Assembly (NCBI GenBank): GCA_026027325.1
Contig: JAMSLZ010000002.1
Location: 1,364,001-1,428,000, forward strand
DNA: 64,000 bases
DNA from: Actinomucor elegans
Taxonomy: Eukaryota > Mucoromycota > Mucoromycetes > Mucorales > Mucoraceae
Direction of reading: 5' to 3'
The translations under genes and the position numbers were made by a program. Under the pieces are notes generated by a model that had not been told where the DNA came from, did not search any database, and saw only the letters and a list, made by a program, of their open reading frames with translations. Position 1 is the first letter of the stretch. The number at the start of each line of letters is the position of its first letter. Shown here piece by piece: positions 21,101 to 31,707 of the stretch.

Positions 21101-23266
21101 AAAGTAGCTGCACCTTTAGATCAACTACGTAATGATAAGGATGTACAAACCAAATGGACGTCTTTACATACTGATCGATTCAATCGGATTAAACAGATTC
21201 TTGTGTCTAATGCCGTGCTTCACCAGCCTGATCTATCCAAGAAATTTTATCTGGAGACAGACGCATCTGTATATGGGATAGCTTGTGCACTCACTCAAAG
21301 AGATGAATTTAATAGAACTGTACACATTGCTTTCATTAGCAAGTCTCTCAATTCGGCTGAGCGCAATTGGTCCACCAATAGACGCGAAACTGCTGCAATT
21401 GTATTCGGATTGATCAGATTTAGACCTTTGCTATGGGGGCATCCATTACCTATCGAGGTGCTCACTGATCATATGGCTCTTACTTACATGTTCACGTCTA
21501 CCACGTTGAACAGTACATTACAATCTTATATGGATGTTATTGGACAATTCAATCTGAATGTAGTTCACTTAAAAGGCATTGCCAATAAACTACCTGATGC
21601 ACTATCTCGCGTTTACCCTCCTATTATTGAAGATCAAACGCTGGAGGGGGAGCAGGATCGCAATATTAAACGATTAGAGAAATACATCTTACTAAGAAGA
21701 GCTTCATCTAACAATGACAAAGATAGATTTATTCATAAAAAGAAGATCTACTCGAAAGATAAACGTTTGAACATCCTCGCGGTGAAGCTTAATAGTAAAG
21801 ACTTCAAATCTAAAGGAACAGAGTATGCTTGTCCTCCAGCCCACGAGAGAGATCAAATCATCCACGATGCACATGCACTTGGACATTTCGGTATTGAGAG
21901 TGTAGTAAAGCACATCCACACTTACCAGGGGTTACATTGGAATACCATCTACGCTGACTGCAAAGATATCCTTTCACGCTGCAAAGAATGTGCACTTCAC
22001 AATGTATCCAAGAAGGGTTTCAATCCACAAAAATCTATAGTTGCATTCGAACCATTCAGTCATGTAACAATGGATCTCTTTGGACCACTTCCTGTAACTG
22101 AGGCTGGTAACATATATGGGCTAGTACTTGTCGATATTTGCACCAAATATATTATCACTAGACCTATACCCAACAAACAAAGTGATACCGTAGCTAAAGC
22201 TTTGATTAATATCTTTGCTGACTATGGATTACCTGACATCATTGGTAGCGATAACGGAAGGGAATTCAGGAACGGATTGATGCATACATTAACCAATACC
22301 TTGGGCATCCAGCACCGATTCTCTACACCTTATTATCCTCAATCCAATGGTGCTGCTGAGAGATCCGTGCAGATGGTGAAAAACACACTGCGGAAACTTT
22401 GTGGTAATGATACAAGTAACTGGGACGAAAGGCTAGGACTTGTACAATTATGCTGCAATATCAAAGTAAGAGATCGCACTGCTAGTACACCATTTTCGTT
22501 AATGTTTGCTAGACAAGTAGACTTGAGCACAAATCATGATCCTAAAATGAAGGGCAAAAAGAATCCTGTATCAGTAAAAGAACTGGTAAAGAGAGCTGAT
22601 TACATGGCTGACGTTGTATTTCCTGCTGTTGAAGAGAGAACACGTAAGATCGTCGAAAAGTACAATGAGGATTTCAACAAGAAGCATCGCATTATTGATA
22701 TCCCAATAGACACTCCTGTAATGGTCAAATTACAAGGTGGTCGACCAACATCGTTATCGCCTCTATATGATGGGCCATATACTGTAGTTCGAAAGACACG
22801 TGCTGGCACCTATGTATTGAAGGACGAGTCGAATGAACTATTACATCGTGAATATGTACCCTCAGAACTCAAAGTCGTATCTATTGACGAATCTGCTATA
22901 GAAGAAGAACTGTTTGAAGTCGAGGAGATACGAGACCATAAAGATGAAAATGGCCAAAGGTTATATCTTGTAAAATGGGTAGGCTATGGTGAACGAGAAA
23001 ATGACTGGATCTCAGTTGATGCATTTTCGTCTCCTGTCACTATCGAAAAGTATTGGGAAAAGGTTAGACAGTCAAAGCGATTAGCAAAGGAAAGGTTGAA
23101 AGACACTTACCAAAAGAAAACTCATACCAAATCACCAACTAAGAACACAATTACTGATCAAAAATCTGATAATGTGTCGAATAATAAGAGAATGCGAACT
23201 GGTGAGGTAACTGATTTAAATCATCCCATATCACAGACTAGACGTAGTAAAAGAAGCAGGAAGTAA
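18155..23266 (+). CDS. Gag-Pol polyprotein with C-terminal chromodomain (copy 2)
   Basis: Same translation as the protein at 7201-12312: Gag, CCHC-like knuckle, protease, RT (YVDD), RNase H, integrase and chromodomain in one 1,703-aa frame. The ATG is 30 bp after the LTR. It ends TAATGA, and 262 bp of non-coding sequence with a purine tract (AGTGGGGGAGCA) precedes the 3' LTR. Both copies are intact, so either could supply protein. Confidence 0.95.
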   Translation: MSQNNSTTPVTVPDLLANTPTATCAAEETMEGIETGNVSELSQAKTTESVMAMSEDHKEEKGPIGDLAINILMDRRTVASQRYASLLISDGAELLGNDPEAYDREMERLIKCIDTYNKHIDVMVTANRKIQIHKAVSEAMPTERAPATNNGDTTILMRLAPRDLPKFQLTGDTVYYPGETVYNSVEHFLRTFEKTLISTGNDVERTWKQYIQGTLAMDYDVWMKGDLLVQDTWETARKVFLDTFGGAQDKLDARRLVMNMRIRTNETINSFNLRFTRAASEAGYSKFDNTIADAFMYALPQAWQPAINTVLHSNGKNSTTWIVSDIAAAALNVYGQQVPGSLANENGLSRSKGGFGADMASPQGSHNINKGKRKAEDFYHHKRTTSPTSASTIDRFYCPRHGGKLSNHDERNCFSIAKHASSSSSSSGRAGSMTPSGSRPFTFLGNNNAPLRANGNNPCRFCKKPWFRGHSCQEYRQAMRANHPGPSVLAIRADTLVSEEDEDKKVKEAMEDLNYDCKFDDDKSHNTRSTFNLMTPIYIEGRRLVAKVDSGSDVACINKKILNKDFSDIHINKVNGYLNFLALNNEGKNSKAKRIGKTRPMTVTYTNNISFKHAFEVVEFSDVMETEFDVLLGTDILPKMNIYLGGVAFNWPNDIAKESKQFENVNFDNDKHYDPDNALYGNTEQRKEYMKMIQASINKNATIKPKAVCTIPESIVKIPMKSGANCYVRQYPLPVHAKAEIEKQLKEWLDNGIVEKSKPSARFHSPLLAVPKKDENDKLTKLRICCDLRKINASISEDLQENFAVPKITEIFDRVSKKAKIMSKIDLKQAYYSFAVDEASREVLSFSYNHINYKWCHAPFGLSFLTSQYCRVMNILLGDLEGVETYVDDCVLYSETIEEHIKLINTVLERLTSVNLKINPDKCTWFRTALYLLGFIVGPGITKIDHRRLSNIDKWPIPKNAAQVRSIMGVISHLRDYCPMLSKVAAPLDQLRNDKDVQTKWTSLHTDRFNRIKQILVSNAVLHQPDLSKKFYLETDASVYGIACALTQRDEFNRTVHIAFISKSLNSAERNWSTNRRETAAIVFGLIRFRPLLWGHPLPIEVLTDHMALTYMFTSTTLNSTLQSYMDVIGQFNLNVVHLKGIANKLPDALSRVYPPIIEDQTLEGEQDRNIKRLEKYILLRRASSNNDKDRFIHKKKIYSKDKRLNILAVKLNSKDFKSKGTEYACPPAHERDQIIHDAHALGHFGIESVVKHIHTYQGLHWNTIYADCKDILSRCKECALHNVSKKGFNPQKSIVAFEPFSHVTMDLFGPLPVTEAGNIYGLVLVDICTKYIITRPIPNKQSDTVAKALINIFADYGLPDIIGSDNGREFRNGLMHTLTNTLGIQHRFSTPYYPQSNGAAERSVQMVKNTLRKLCGNDTSNWDERLGLVQLCCNIKVRDRTASTPFSLMFARQVDLSTNHDPKMKGKKNPVSVKELVKRADYMADVVFPAVEERTRKIVEKYNEDFNKKHRIIDIPIDTPVMVKLQGGRPTSLSPLYDGPYTVVRKTRAGTYVLKDESNELLHREYVPSELKVVSIDESAIEEELFEVEEIRDHKDENGQRLYLVKWVGYGERENDWISVDAFSSPVTIEKYWEKVRQSKRLAKERLKDTYQKKTHTKSPTKNTITDQKSDNVSNNKRMRTGEVTDLNHPISQTRRSKRSRK

Positions 23267-23528
23267 TGACACGCAACAGTGAAAGAAACATTTTAAGTTC
23301 TCACTTGCCCGGTCAATATACAAAACTAAACAAAAAAATATAATAATATACTGTCACGCAGTTATGCCTTGGAAATTGTATCTCAGCAGTTGATATCATA
23401 CTACAGTAAAAATAAACCTGGTAAAATTGAATCACTGGAGAACAAAAAACAACATAACACGTAGATACAACTTCTTGTTATTCTTTACTAATGTCGACTC
23501 AGTGTGCACTGACTCTAGTGGGGGAGCA

Positions 23529-23830
23529 TGTGGTGAAATAGCCACATAATTGAAGTACAGACAGACTAGAGGCCTGTGCGCCCTAGCTGTAGCACATACA
23601 TACTAAAGCATCATTGATTACCTTATACAGCGATACAGTCCTTAAACAGAGATACGTCCTTCTTATACTTCTTATATGAACACAAGTAAATAACCTTCAG
23701 TCACAATTCAACGAGTATAAATACAAGCTAGAAAAACTAGTTAGAAAGAACTAATCACATTTAAGTTGAATAAACTATAACCAAGTTATAATCGACTTAC
23801 TACCTGCTTTTATATTTTAATTTTACCGCA
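23529..23830 (+). repeat. 3' LTR of chromovirus copy 2
   Basis: 302 bp, same as the 5' LTR. It is followed by CGCAG (23831-23835), which is the TSD partner of CTGCG at 12645-12649. Confidence 0.93.
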
Positions 23831-24666
23831 CGCAGTGATGATCATATTTTCGCAACGTTTAATAGTACGGTGAACGATAACAGCGTCATAATCGTAAATA
23901 CAGTTGCATCTATCGCATACTACGTATGTCCTTACACCTATAATACAACATATTAAAAAAGCTTAGTACTTATATATAAATCAAGAGTATATTTTTCAAA
24001 AACAAATACCTTTGGTGACGAAATCAGCTTCAACAATATTTCTAACGGTAGCAAGCTTGGAAGGGAAGCGGTAAGGCAAGCTTACAAGGATGAATACAGC
24101 GTTGAAAAGCTTGAGGAGCAATTCTGCTGTTGCAATTGATATGCCGTTGTTTTGAAACAATACGAGAAATACAATCAAGAAGTATGGTAAAACAAGTTCT
24201 TCAGTGATATCTACTACTGTTTCTTGTATTTCAACGTCTTCATTTTCTGTCAGATATAACACAACGTTGAATCAGTCAATTGATTTGTACAAAAATCATT
24301 TTTAAGAAACATACCATCAATCAGAGTCTCGCCCTGGCAGTAATCAAAATTTTCAACATTGTCAACTTCAAAGTTGACGTCTTGAATTTCTTCAGTAATA
24401 TCATCATCGTTATCACTAACAAGTTGTTCTTCATTTTCTAGTGATTCCGTTTCATTGGTGGTAATTGCTTCTTCTACAATGACTATAAAGACAATTTGTA
24501 AGTTCGAAACTATGAATAAGCAAGAAAAGAAATATATCTTACTATTCGAAATTGATCGCATTCTATCTTTTCTTGAATGGCGTAATTTAGTTAAAGGAAC
24601 AACCATTCCGAAACCACGCGTAGTTTTAGTACATTCAGTGCATCTGCACACAACTTTCTTTACCAT
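23831..24666 (-). pseudogene. N-terminal exons of CACTA 1 tnp2-like transposase
   Basis: Four exon segments on the minus strand: 24543-24666 (ATG at 24666), 24315-24482, 24010-24246 and 23831-23937. The introns of 60, 68 and 72 bp are all phase 1 with GT...AG ends. The start has a cysteine pair (VCRCTECTK) and a basic stretch; an acidic linker follows; the last segment has VVCDRCNCIYDYD, a zinc-binding pattern that continues as KCHNQL in the severed part at 12650. The frame runs into the CGCAG TSD and resumes in phase at 12650, giving 952 codons in all. Promoter and N-terminus are here; the catalytic part is 9 kb away on the other strand. Confidence 0.85.
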
Positions 24667-25524
24667 TGAAGTATATAAACGTTTGTAATATAGAGAAAAA
24701 CGCTTTTTCGAAAATTGACCCGCCTTTTCTTGTAAATCACGGCAGGTAGTACGAACAATAATTAATATCAGTTACTTTCAATCAGTAATCAAGGAGCAGG
24801 GCAGGATAAAAATAATATTATGCTTTTATTGGCTATTGTTGTTTCAATAATTAGAAGAAAGAATCATTTTTTGGGGGTTTCAAAACTTCAACAAAACTTC
24901 AACAAAAATTCGTTAAATGAAGTTATTTAAGCGATTCTTACAAGTAAAATATTGCAAAGACACAAATAATTGCTTAACAAAAGTTATAGAAAATTTAATT
25001 GTGCATCTAAACATATATATAGCATGCAGAACTTTAGTTGTTAGACGAAGTTATTCTTTTATAAGGCGTTTTTTGTCATTTTTTTTATTAATTCAACCAC
25101 AATTCGCATATTTTATATAAGATACAATTCTCAAAAAATGCAACCAATTTTCATGTGTACATATTATCCTCATAACTACTCTTTAACCATAGAATATAGC
25201 TTTAATGGATAATAGCAGGGTGATACAAACTCATTTATTATAATTTAAAATCAAGGTTAGACCTTACACCAACCCCATTTGTACAGTCCGCTTATAAGTC
25301 GATGTTTTAAGTTGGACTTTAAAGAAACATAAATATGAAAATATATATTTTCTTCAATATCTCCACAACCATTATAGATACAAACTTAAAAAAAAATGGT
25401 AACCACAATAAAAAATCATGCTCATTACGATTATATCATAAAAAGTGAAAAAATCCTAGTATTGGCCTTTATGTGGTAATAGTTGGAGTGTTACAGCCGT
25501 AATAGTCGGACTATTACCATGCTG
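24667..25524. other. Non-coding right arm of CACTA 1
   Basis: Upstream region of the transposase and right subterminal zone. No gene is seen. Near 25475-25530 GGTAATAGTTGGAGTG, GCCGTAATAG and TTACGGCCGTAA repeat the subterminal motifs of the other arm. Confidence 0.6.
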
Positions 25525-25557
25525 TTACGGCCGTAAAAGGAGGTTTTATTTGCAGTG
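25525..25557 (-). repeat. Right TIR of CACTA 1
   Basis: Reverse complement begins CACTGCAAATAAAACC; 30 of 33 positions match the left TIR. Followed by TSD TTC. Confidence 0.85.
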
Positions 25558-26714
25558 TTCGAAATGCCAAGTAACAAGTATAGTCAAGAATTTGATACAT
25601 ATTGAAGAAAATTACAAGGAATTGCTCCATTTTTGTTTGAAGTCTCTAGCATATCTCTAGCCCGAGATTTTTGCATTTTAGTTTTCAGCCAATGAAGGAC
25701 GTTCGTTATCTCCGCTCTCAGCCAATGAAATTGCGTTCGCTCCTTTGGCTGTAAACTCAAGATCTCTCTGGAATAAGCAAGGTTTCAAGTTACTATCTCT
25801 CTTGGCCTGGTCTCAAACCATTGTATTTTTCTGACACATTTTCCTTTTTATATATATTTTCTTATTATATTTGTTATTCCCTTTACTTTTAGTATTATAT
25901 TCCCTTCATTCAGTTTTTCTTTTGTACATTTCACTCATTTCACTCATTTCATTCACATTGTGAATCTTTATTTTCCCTTTTCTTTTATTCGATGTCCTTT
26001 TTCCATTTTTCCCGTCTTTTCCTTTTTCCCCTTTTGTATATATTATCGTAGATCCATTCAATGTCTCGGTCCCTCGAATTTGACATTTGATCTAGTGTTA
26101 CACCTAGATTCTTATTGTTCTCGAGTGATCGCAGATCAAATGCATTGACTCTGGATAGTTACTCGGTGCTCTGCTGCAGAAGATGAATGTTTTACGCTGG
26201 TTATGTTTCTGATGCTTCAGTATTCACAATCTAATGGTCTTTAGATTGGTGATTGTATATGTTGTGATTAGAAGCCAGTTATTGAAGTTGCTGATGGTTT
26301 ATCCGGTTGTACTTATAGAATGTTAAGTTATGTAGTAGAAGTAGAAGGCAGATTGATGTCTATATAAGATAGATCAATCGTGCCTGTCAATAAACGATAA
26401 TTCAATTTTTGGGTCTTTCTTCCCTTACTTTATCACTTTTTCTTTTACTTGCTTTATTGTCTTTTAAAGCGAACACACCTAAAGCCCTTCTGGATCTGTT
26501 CGATATATATAATAATAGTCTTTACAGTCTTCTATTACGCAATTATATATATATTGTTTACTCTCTCTATTCAAGGTAAACATAAAAGAACATAGCCACA
26601 ATATCAGTTTTTGTCAGTTCCGTATCTTGCAATGGATGTCTGTAGAATCAGTTCTCTCACTGCAAATTTTATCTGATTAAACATATGTAGAATTACTGTG
26701 AAACTAGTAGTTTT
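25558..26714. other. No gene; possible old LTR or promoter-like region
   Basis: No coding frame is supported. A direct repeat of TCAGCCAATGAA occurs twice about 45 bp apart near 25690-25730. Pyrimidine-rich tracts run from 25800 to 26050. TATATAAGATAG followed by AATAAACG near 26360-26395 resembles the TATA and polyadenylation layout of an LTR, but no paired ends or TSD were found. Confidence 0.35.
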
Positions 26715-26734
26715 CACTATGGCGAAAATATTGT

Positions 26735-28329
26735 GTGCTACCCATAATATTATGTGGTAAAACGACGATTTTATTATCATTTACCTACTAATACTATAGA
26801 TTTACCTACTAATAATAATCTGCGAACCAATGAAATTAGAGCAATTATTTTCTATGGCTGCGCAATTAACAGTGCTTTGCTCATTTATTAGTGGTTACTC
26901 CTAATATTAGTGGAAAGCAGACAATAATGTTATGGGTTTAGTCAATATTATAACATAAATTGACAATAAGAAAGAAAAGCCTGAACTCCATTTTATTTGC
27001 AAACAATTTTTATGTATTCTTGTCTTTTGCCGATGAAAGCCAAATCTTGCAAACTTCTTATAAATGAGTACATGAAATTCTGATGCTTGTACGCAACAAC
27101 ATAATCCTCGTTTATTTTATTTACTAAAATGAACTCTGCTTTTCGTTTCAACGATCTTTTATGTAAATTCCTAGAAACGTTTAATTTCAACGTTTGTCAA
27201 AAATAATGTTGAACAATTGTCTTTCAAATGCGTTTATTATTCGTTGAAAAGTCTCTTATACAGGTCAGGTTGCAAAAAATTCTCTTGTAAATTACTCTTT
27301 TGGAAACAAGAACGAATCGCTAGTTCCATTTAATAAGCTGAGCACTTTCATTGCCGTGATTTAGCCTTTGGCTAATAGCTGTGTATTTAAAATGCTGAAT
27401 GACATTAAGAATGAGCTGCCATTAAGTGTCTAATTTACTCAATTTTATGTTTAGTAAAATTATAGAATAAAGAAAGAAAGAAAGAAAAAAAGAAAATACA
27501 TTGCGTTAAAAAAAAAGAAATACATTGCGTAAAAAAAAAGAAATATATTGCGTAAAAAAAGAGATAAATTATTGTGTAAAAAAAAAAATAGGTCAAGTAG
27601 CGATTATTAATTGCCAGTAATCTTAGTCATTATTGCTAGGCGGTTATTTAACTAGATGATTTATTGTCAAAATCATATATCCACTTCTCAAACTACAAAA
27701 AAACGCGTTCGTTTTTGGACTTTCGAGTAATTGATGATTATGATAGAATTCTTAATGACGATCGAAAGCTTCAAAAACATGCACGTTTTTTTAGGTGCTA
27801 GAAAACTACAATCGATGAACATTTTTGCTGTCTGTTGGAAAATTAATCCGCATTGCTTGATAATAAACTAATTTTACTATAAAGATAAACAAGAGCATTA
27901 ATCATATTTTACATTTGGTTTTAAAGATTAACTGGAGCAACTAAATAGTCAATTAACATTATTGAATGATGAATATAGAACTGTATAACTTGGGTTATCC
28001 TGGTTCTATATTTCTGATATTATGAAATAATTTCTTAAACATCAGGGAAATGGGTTAAATTTTTGATTAAGAAATGTTTTTACATTCTGTTGCAAGATTG
28101 CTAATACCTTTCTCTCGAATTAATAACATGATATATAAAAACGAGTTAAATTATCTATAGTTTATATCTACTACAGAAAGTGTAAATACCTATTTTACTT
28201 TTGCTATATTATGATGAAGTCCTTTTGGAGGGAAGCTTTATATTATTTTCGGTGGTTTAAATACATAATCAATTCAGAGAACAATTTTATTTCAAAATAA
28301 AACGCTTTTTGCTCTTGTCTTCATGCTAT
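26735..28329. other. Non-coding arm of CACTA 2
   Basis: No supported gene. It contains subterminal TAATATTA-type repeats near the TIR, the adenine-rich minisatellite at 27494-27590, and AT-rich sequence up to the transposase stop at 28330. A 65-codon frame at 26993-27190 has no recognisable feature. Confidence 0.6.
27494..27590 (+). repeat. Short tandem repeat, about 24 bp x 4
   Basis: Units resemble ATACATTGCGTAAAAAAAAA with variable adenine run length; the last unit has diverged (ATTATTGTGTAAAA). Slippage-prone. Confidence 0.7.
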
Positions 28330-31302
28330 TTACAAACGACTTAATATGCCAGCATTTTGCTCTAGATCTTGTTTAAATATATGATGAGAGATGATCTTGA
28401 ACTCTTTCTCATTAGATTCACTTGAACGCACAAGACCTACACTGGCAACAATATCTTCAAACCGACAGACAGCGTAACTGTGTGCACCGCTACTGTGCAG
28501 CTCAACCAAAGCAATAGTCTTGTCATATTTGGTAGTTGCATTCTTTTTCGCTAAATCAACCAAAGCCAAATACTGTGGTCTACCATTGAATGAATGCTCG
28601 AAAAAGAAAACGATAGAACCAATGAACCAGCTTTCACGAATGGAATTATTTCGACTATTAACAAAGGTTGGTTAATCAAAGAGGTTTTTGTTCTTGAGCT
28701 AATTACTTACTTCAAGTAGCTGGCAGTGATCATCACGTAATTGTTTCCTCGACGATATTCATTTATATGGCTTTTATACATGGTAGACGTATATACATTG
28801 CCATATGCCCAGGCACGACCAGCGATGGAAATACTATTCAACGAATCAATTTCAGCAATATTTACACCATTTGCTTCAGTACGGCGATAGTAATGCAATA
28901 GCGCCTTCAAAAAAGTTTGAGTGGAGACACCAAAGGGAAGAGTATCCACTGAAATATTACTAAAGGGAGCCCATAATTGTGGATCACTAGCATCACCAGA
29001 AGGGTTATTCCTGAAAGTGGATTCGCTGTATTTTCGAGGAGTGATCAGGTCAAGCTCAGTATGAACATCCCAAGTCTGGCTGTTTATATGATTACGCGTT
29101 ATGAGTCTTTCCAAGATATTACCAGCGTTTGCGCCAGCATCAACCTTTGACTTGATGAGCTTTTTGTATTTTCCGATGCTTCTTTCCATTGATCGGGCGG
29201 AATATGCTCTCAACACACCTTGTTGTTTGATCATATAGACTATATGCGAAAGGTAGTGTTGAACAGGCTTGAATACACCGGAATGAATACGCTTTGCCTT
29301 GATTTCTGCCAACAAAAATTCTTGCCATTCTTTGATATATCTTTGGAAAGTATGTAAGTAAACTAGATTTATGAGTACAAAAAAAATATATTTACCTTTC
29401 CATCAGAATAAGGTCTTCAATAGAAAGTTCCCATTTAAGAGCCAATGCGACAGCTTTTGTCAGATGAATCAATGGTTTCTTAGCGGATTCTTGAATCAAT
29501 TCAGGAACGAACAAGGTGGGAATCATATATAAGAAAATATCAATCCAGTCAACAGCACGTTTGCCACCACTCTTGATAATTGGATCTTCCCATTTGGATG
29601 AAAAGGATGTCGGTACAGTGGCTCTAGAAGCTTCAACAAGTTTACCAATTTTGATGAGCGATAATTTTGGAATATAGAAAGTATACGGCCATTCATCAGC
29701 AGACTTCAATCGGGCATCACTCAATTCATCTTCATTGGGCTTATATCGAGTTTTTCTTGCTGCATTGTACTCTTTACCCATGTCGACTGTCAGCATATTG
29801 AATACGTGTTGAGCGATACCTTGTCCGAGAAGATGCATTTCGTCTAAACCAAAAAAAGTAGCGCCAGTAAAACTGGGAAGTATTGCAAATGGTGTTGCAG
29901 ACTTGATACTGTAGCTCTATGAGGTAAAAAGAAAAAGAAATGTTAAAAACTTGTAAAGATTAATGCTGATTATAGTACTTACATTCGCTGCATCTGGGGA
30001 AATGAAATCGTTTCTGCTTCTGATCTCATTGTCGATCGTTAAAAAACAATTATGATAATCATGACGTTCAGCTTGGACACGACAAATACGGCAACCAAAC
30101 GTAGCCATATGACCAATATGATTTGCAAGCTCAGCTGCAGCAGGAAGATCACCAGTAGCCATCACCAAGTTGACTTTAGCTTGACAAACAATTACACCAT
30201 CCTTTTGTACAAGCATGCCTTTGGTAGACAGAGCATGAAACTCATCAATAATAGGCTTTAAAAAGGTATGCATGTACTTTGGGTAGTTTGGACCTGGCAA
30301 GATCGCCAATTGAAGCATGTATTCGTCTTGGTAGCGGTATTCTGGGGGAATGTTCATATTCAAGAGATGGATGATTGTTAACTTGTCCCCTTTATGATTC
30401 TTGCTAGTACAGAAACCATCGACAAAAAGAACCATTGCGACATCATCTTCACCGGAAAACAGAATGCTATTATCCTTAAAGTACTTGTATGCTGCACCAT
30501 CAAAGTAATCTTTATATTCACCGTCAGTTGATTTATAGTTGTAGCGGTATTTCATCAAGTCTCTTGTCTTTGCATTCGCAAGCATTTGAGCGACTTGTTC
30601 ACCAATAGGAAGCATCTTCATAGAGCGACGAGGTTTACCATGATCATCAAAGCGATTTTCTTTACAAGCAGGGTTTTTACATTGAATAGTCTCTATATCT
30701 TCCTTTTCAAACAGCATGCAACCATTGACGCAGACATCATGAAAATGACATTGAATATTGGTTTTTGCTTTAAGAGTACGATCCAAGGTATCAGGGAACA
30801 TGAGAGTGGATGGTAGGTAACCTATATATAATGGGAATAAAAGCTGATAAGTACTTTTTTTTTAACTCTATTTGAATAGATACATACCCAATCCATCGGT
30901 TTTACGGCTCTCTTCATTGTTTTTGATTATGGTACGCATTAGATAGACAAGTTCTCTTTGAGCCTCTCGAGGAATACCATACGTGTCGCAAATATCTCTC
31001 AATTGGATGCTATTTAATTCCGTATTGGTGAAAAGGTTTTGATCCGAGGATTTGACGTTGTAAGCAATTGGAGTAGGCTCTATTTCAAACAAGGTATATT
31101 GTTAAATTAAAAGCTTTAGTAATATATCTGTTAACTCACCTTGGACAGGAATGCTAGCTTCTTGCGTTTGGACGACCCTTTGTTTTCTATGATCACGATT
31201 ATGGCTATAGTGATTACTCCTAGCTTTAACAGTTTTGAATGGCCTCAAACAAGTAGCGCAAGTATATTTATATGGTGTAGCAGAAGAGGAAACTTTGCCC
31301 AT
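28330..31302 (-). CDS. CACTA 2 transposase, tnp2-like, six exons, 889 aa
   Basis: Exons 31140-31302, 30888-31079, 29983-30821, 29396-29916, 28711-29340 and 28330-28654; introns of 60, 66, 66, 55 and 56 bp, all GT...AG. Phases agree at every junction and the coding length is 2,670 bp. N-terminus: a C2H2 finger (YTCATC...HYSHNRDH, residues 13-38), probably for DNA binding. Then CHFHDVCVNGC and CKNPACKENR cysteine motifs (about 143-175), LFVDGF with the likely first catalytic aspartate near 253, NIPPEYRYQ, AILPGPNYPKY, a GDLPAAAEL block with GCRICR, and GLDEMHLLGQG. These are tnp2-family landmarks. Function: cutting and rejoining CACTA ends. No disruption is seen. The start was chosen as the first ATG before the zinc finger. 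Confidence 0.88.
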
Positions 31303-31707
31303 TTAAAGATAAGTAAAAACAAGTAAATATATCGAATTAATGAATAGCGGTTTTGTTGTTTAGAAAAAGCAGGTCTTAAATACGTTTGCTTGGTCTACAA
31401 TTGACAGAGTTCTCAATGGTAATTCATTGTTTTAGGCTGTTGAATCCTTTGAACTAATCAGCTTTTCATATTACTCAGCCTTCCAGATTATTCAGATATC
31501 GAATACATTTTAATGGATCCTTATGATTTCTAATCAAGCTAATTCCTTTCCAAGTCAGTCATACCTGTCAGTAAGCTTACTTTCCAGAAAGCTCTTTGGA
31601 CATTAGTAAGGATTACTAATGGATAAATGGTAAAGTACGCTTATAAAACAGTTAAATAGCTCAAATCATTCAATCACTTTTCTTTATAATATATTTACTT
31701 TATAGCT
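31303..31707. promoter_or_regulatory. Shared divergent promoter region of CACTA 2 genes
   Basis: 405 bp between the transposase start (minus) and companion start (plus). A TATAAAA at 31642-31648 lies 60 bp upstream of the companion ATG. No ORF. Confidence 0.5.

Larger units (their letters stand above)
17823..23830 (+). mobile_element. Chromovirus copy 2, inverted relative to copy 1
   Basis: A 6,008-bp element with two 302-bp LTRs and an intact 1,703-codon ORF, matching copy 1 in inverted orientation. It is flanked by CATAA on the left and CGCAG on the right, the swapped partners of copy 1's flanks. The spacing between the two copies is 5,178 bp. Confidence 0.93.
6587..25557. mobile_element. 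CACTA-type transposon 1, host to two nested chromoviruses and an inversion
   Basis: The ends are imperfect 33-bp TIRs (30 of 33 match) beginning CACTGCAA and including TTTTACGGCCGTAA. The flanks TTC (6584-6586) and TTC (25558-25560) are the 3-bp duplication typical of CACTA/EnSpm elements. Inside are a two-part tnp2-like transposase gene, a companion gene, subterminal repeats built on TTTTACGGCCG, and two later 6-kb retrotransposons. Without the retrotransposons and one TSD copy for each, it would be about 6.9 kb. The transposase is split, so this copy is non-autonomous now. Confidence 0.88.

Noticed and set aside
27494..27590. CRISPR-like array
   Set aside because: Repeats are directly adjacent with no unique spacers; it is an adenine-rich minisatellite.
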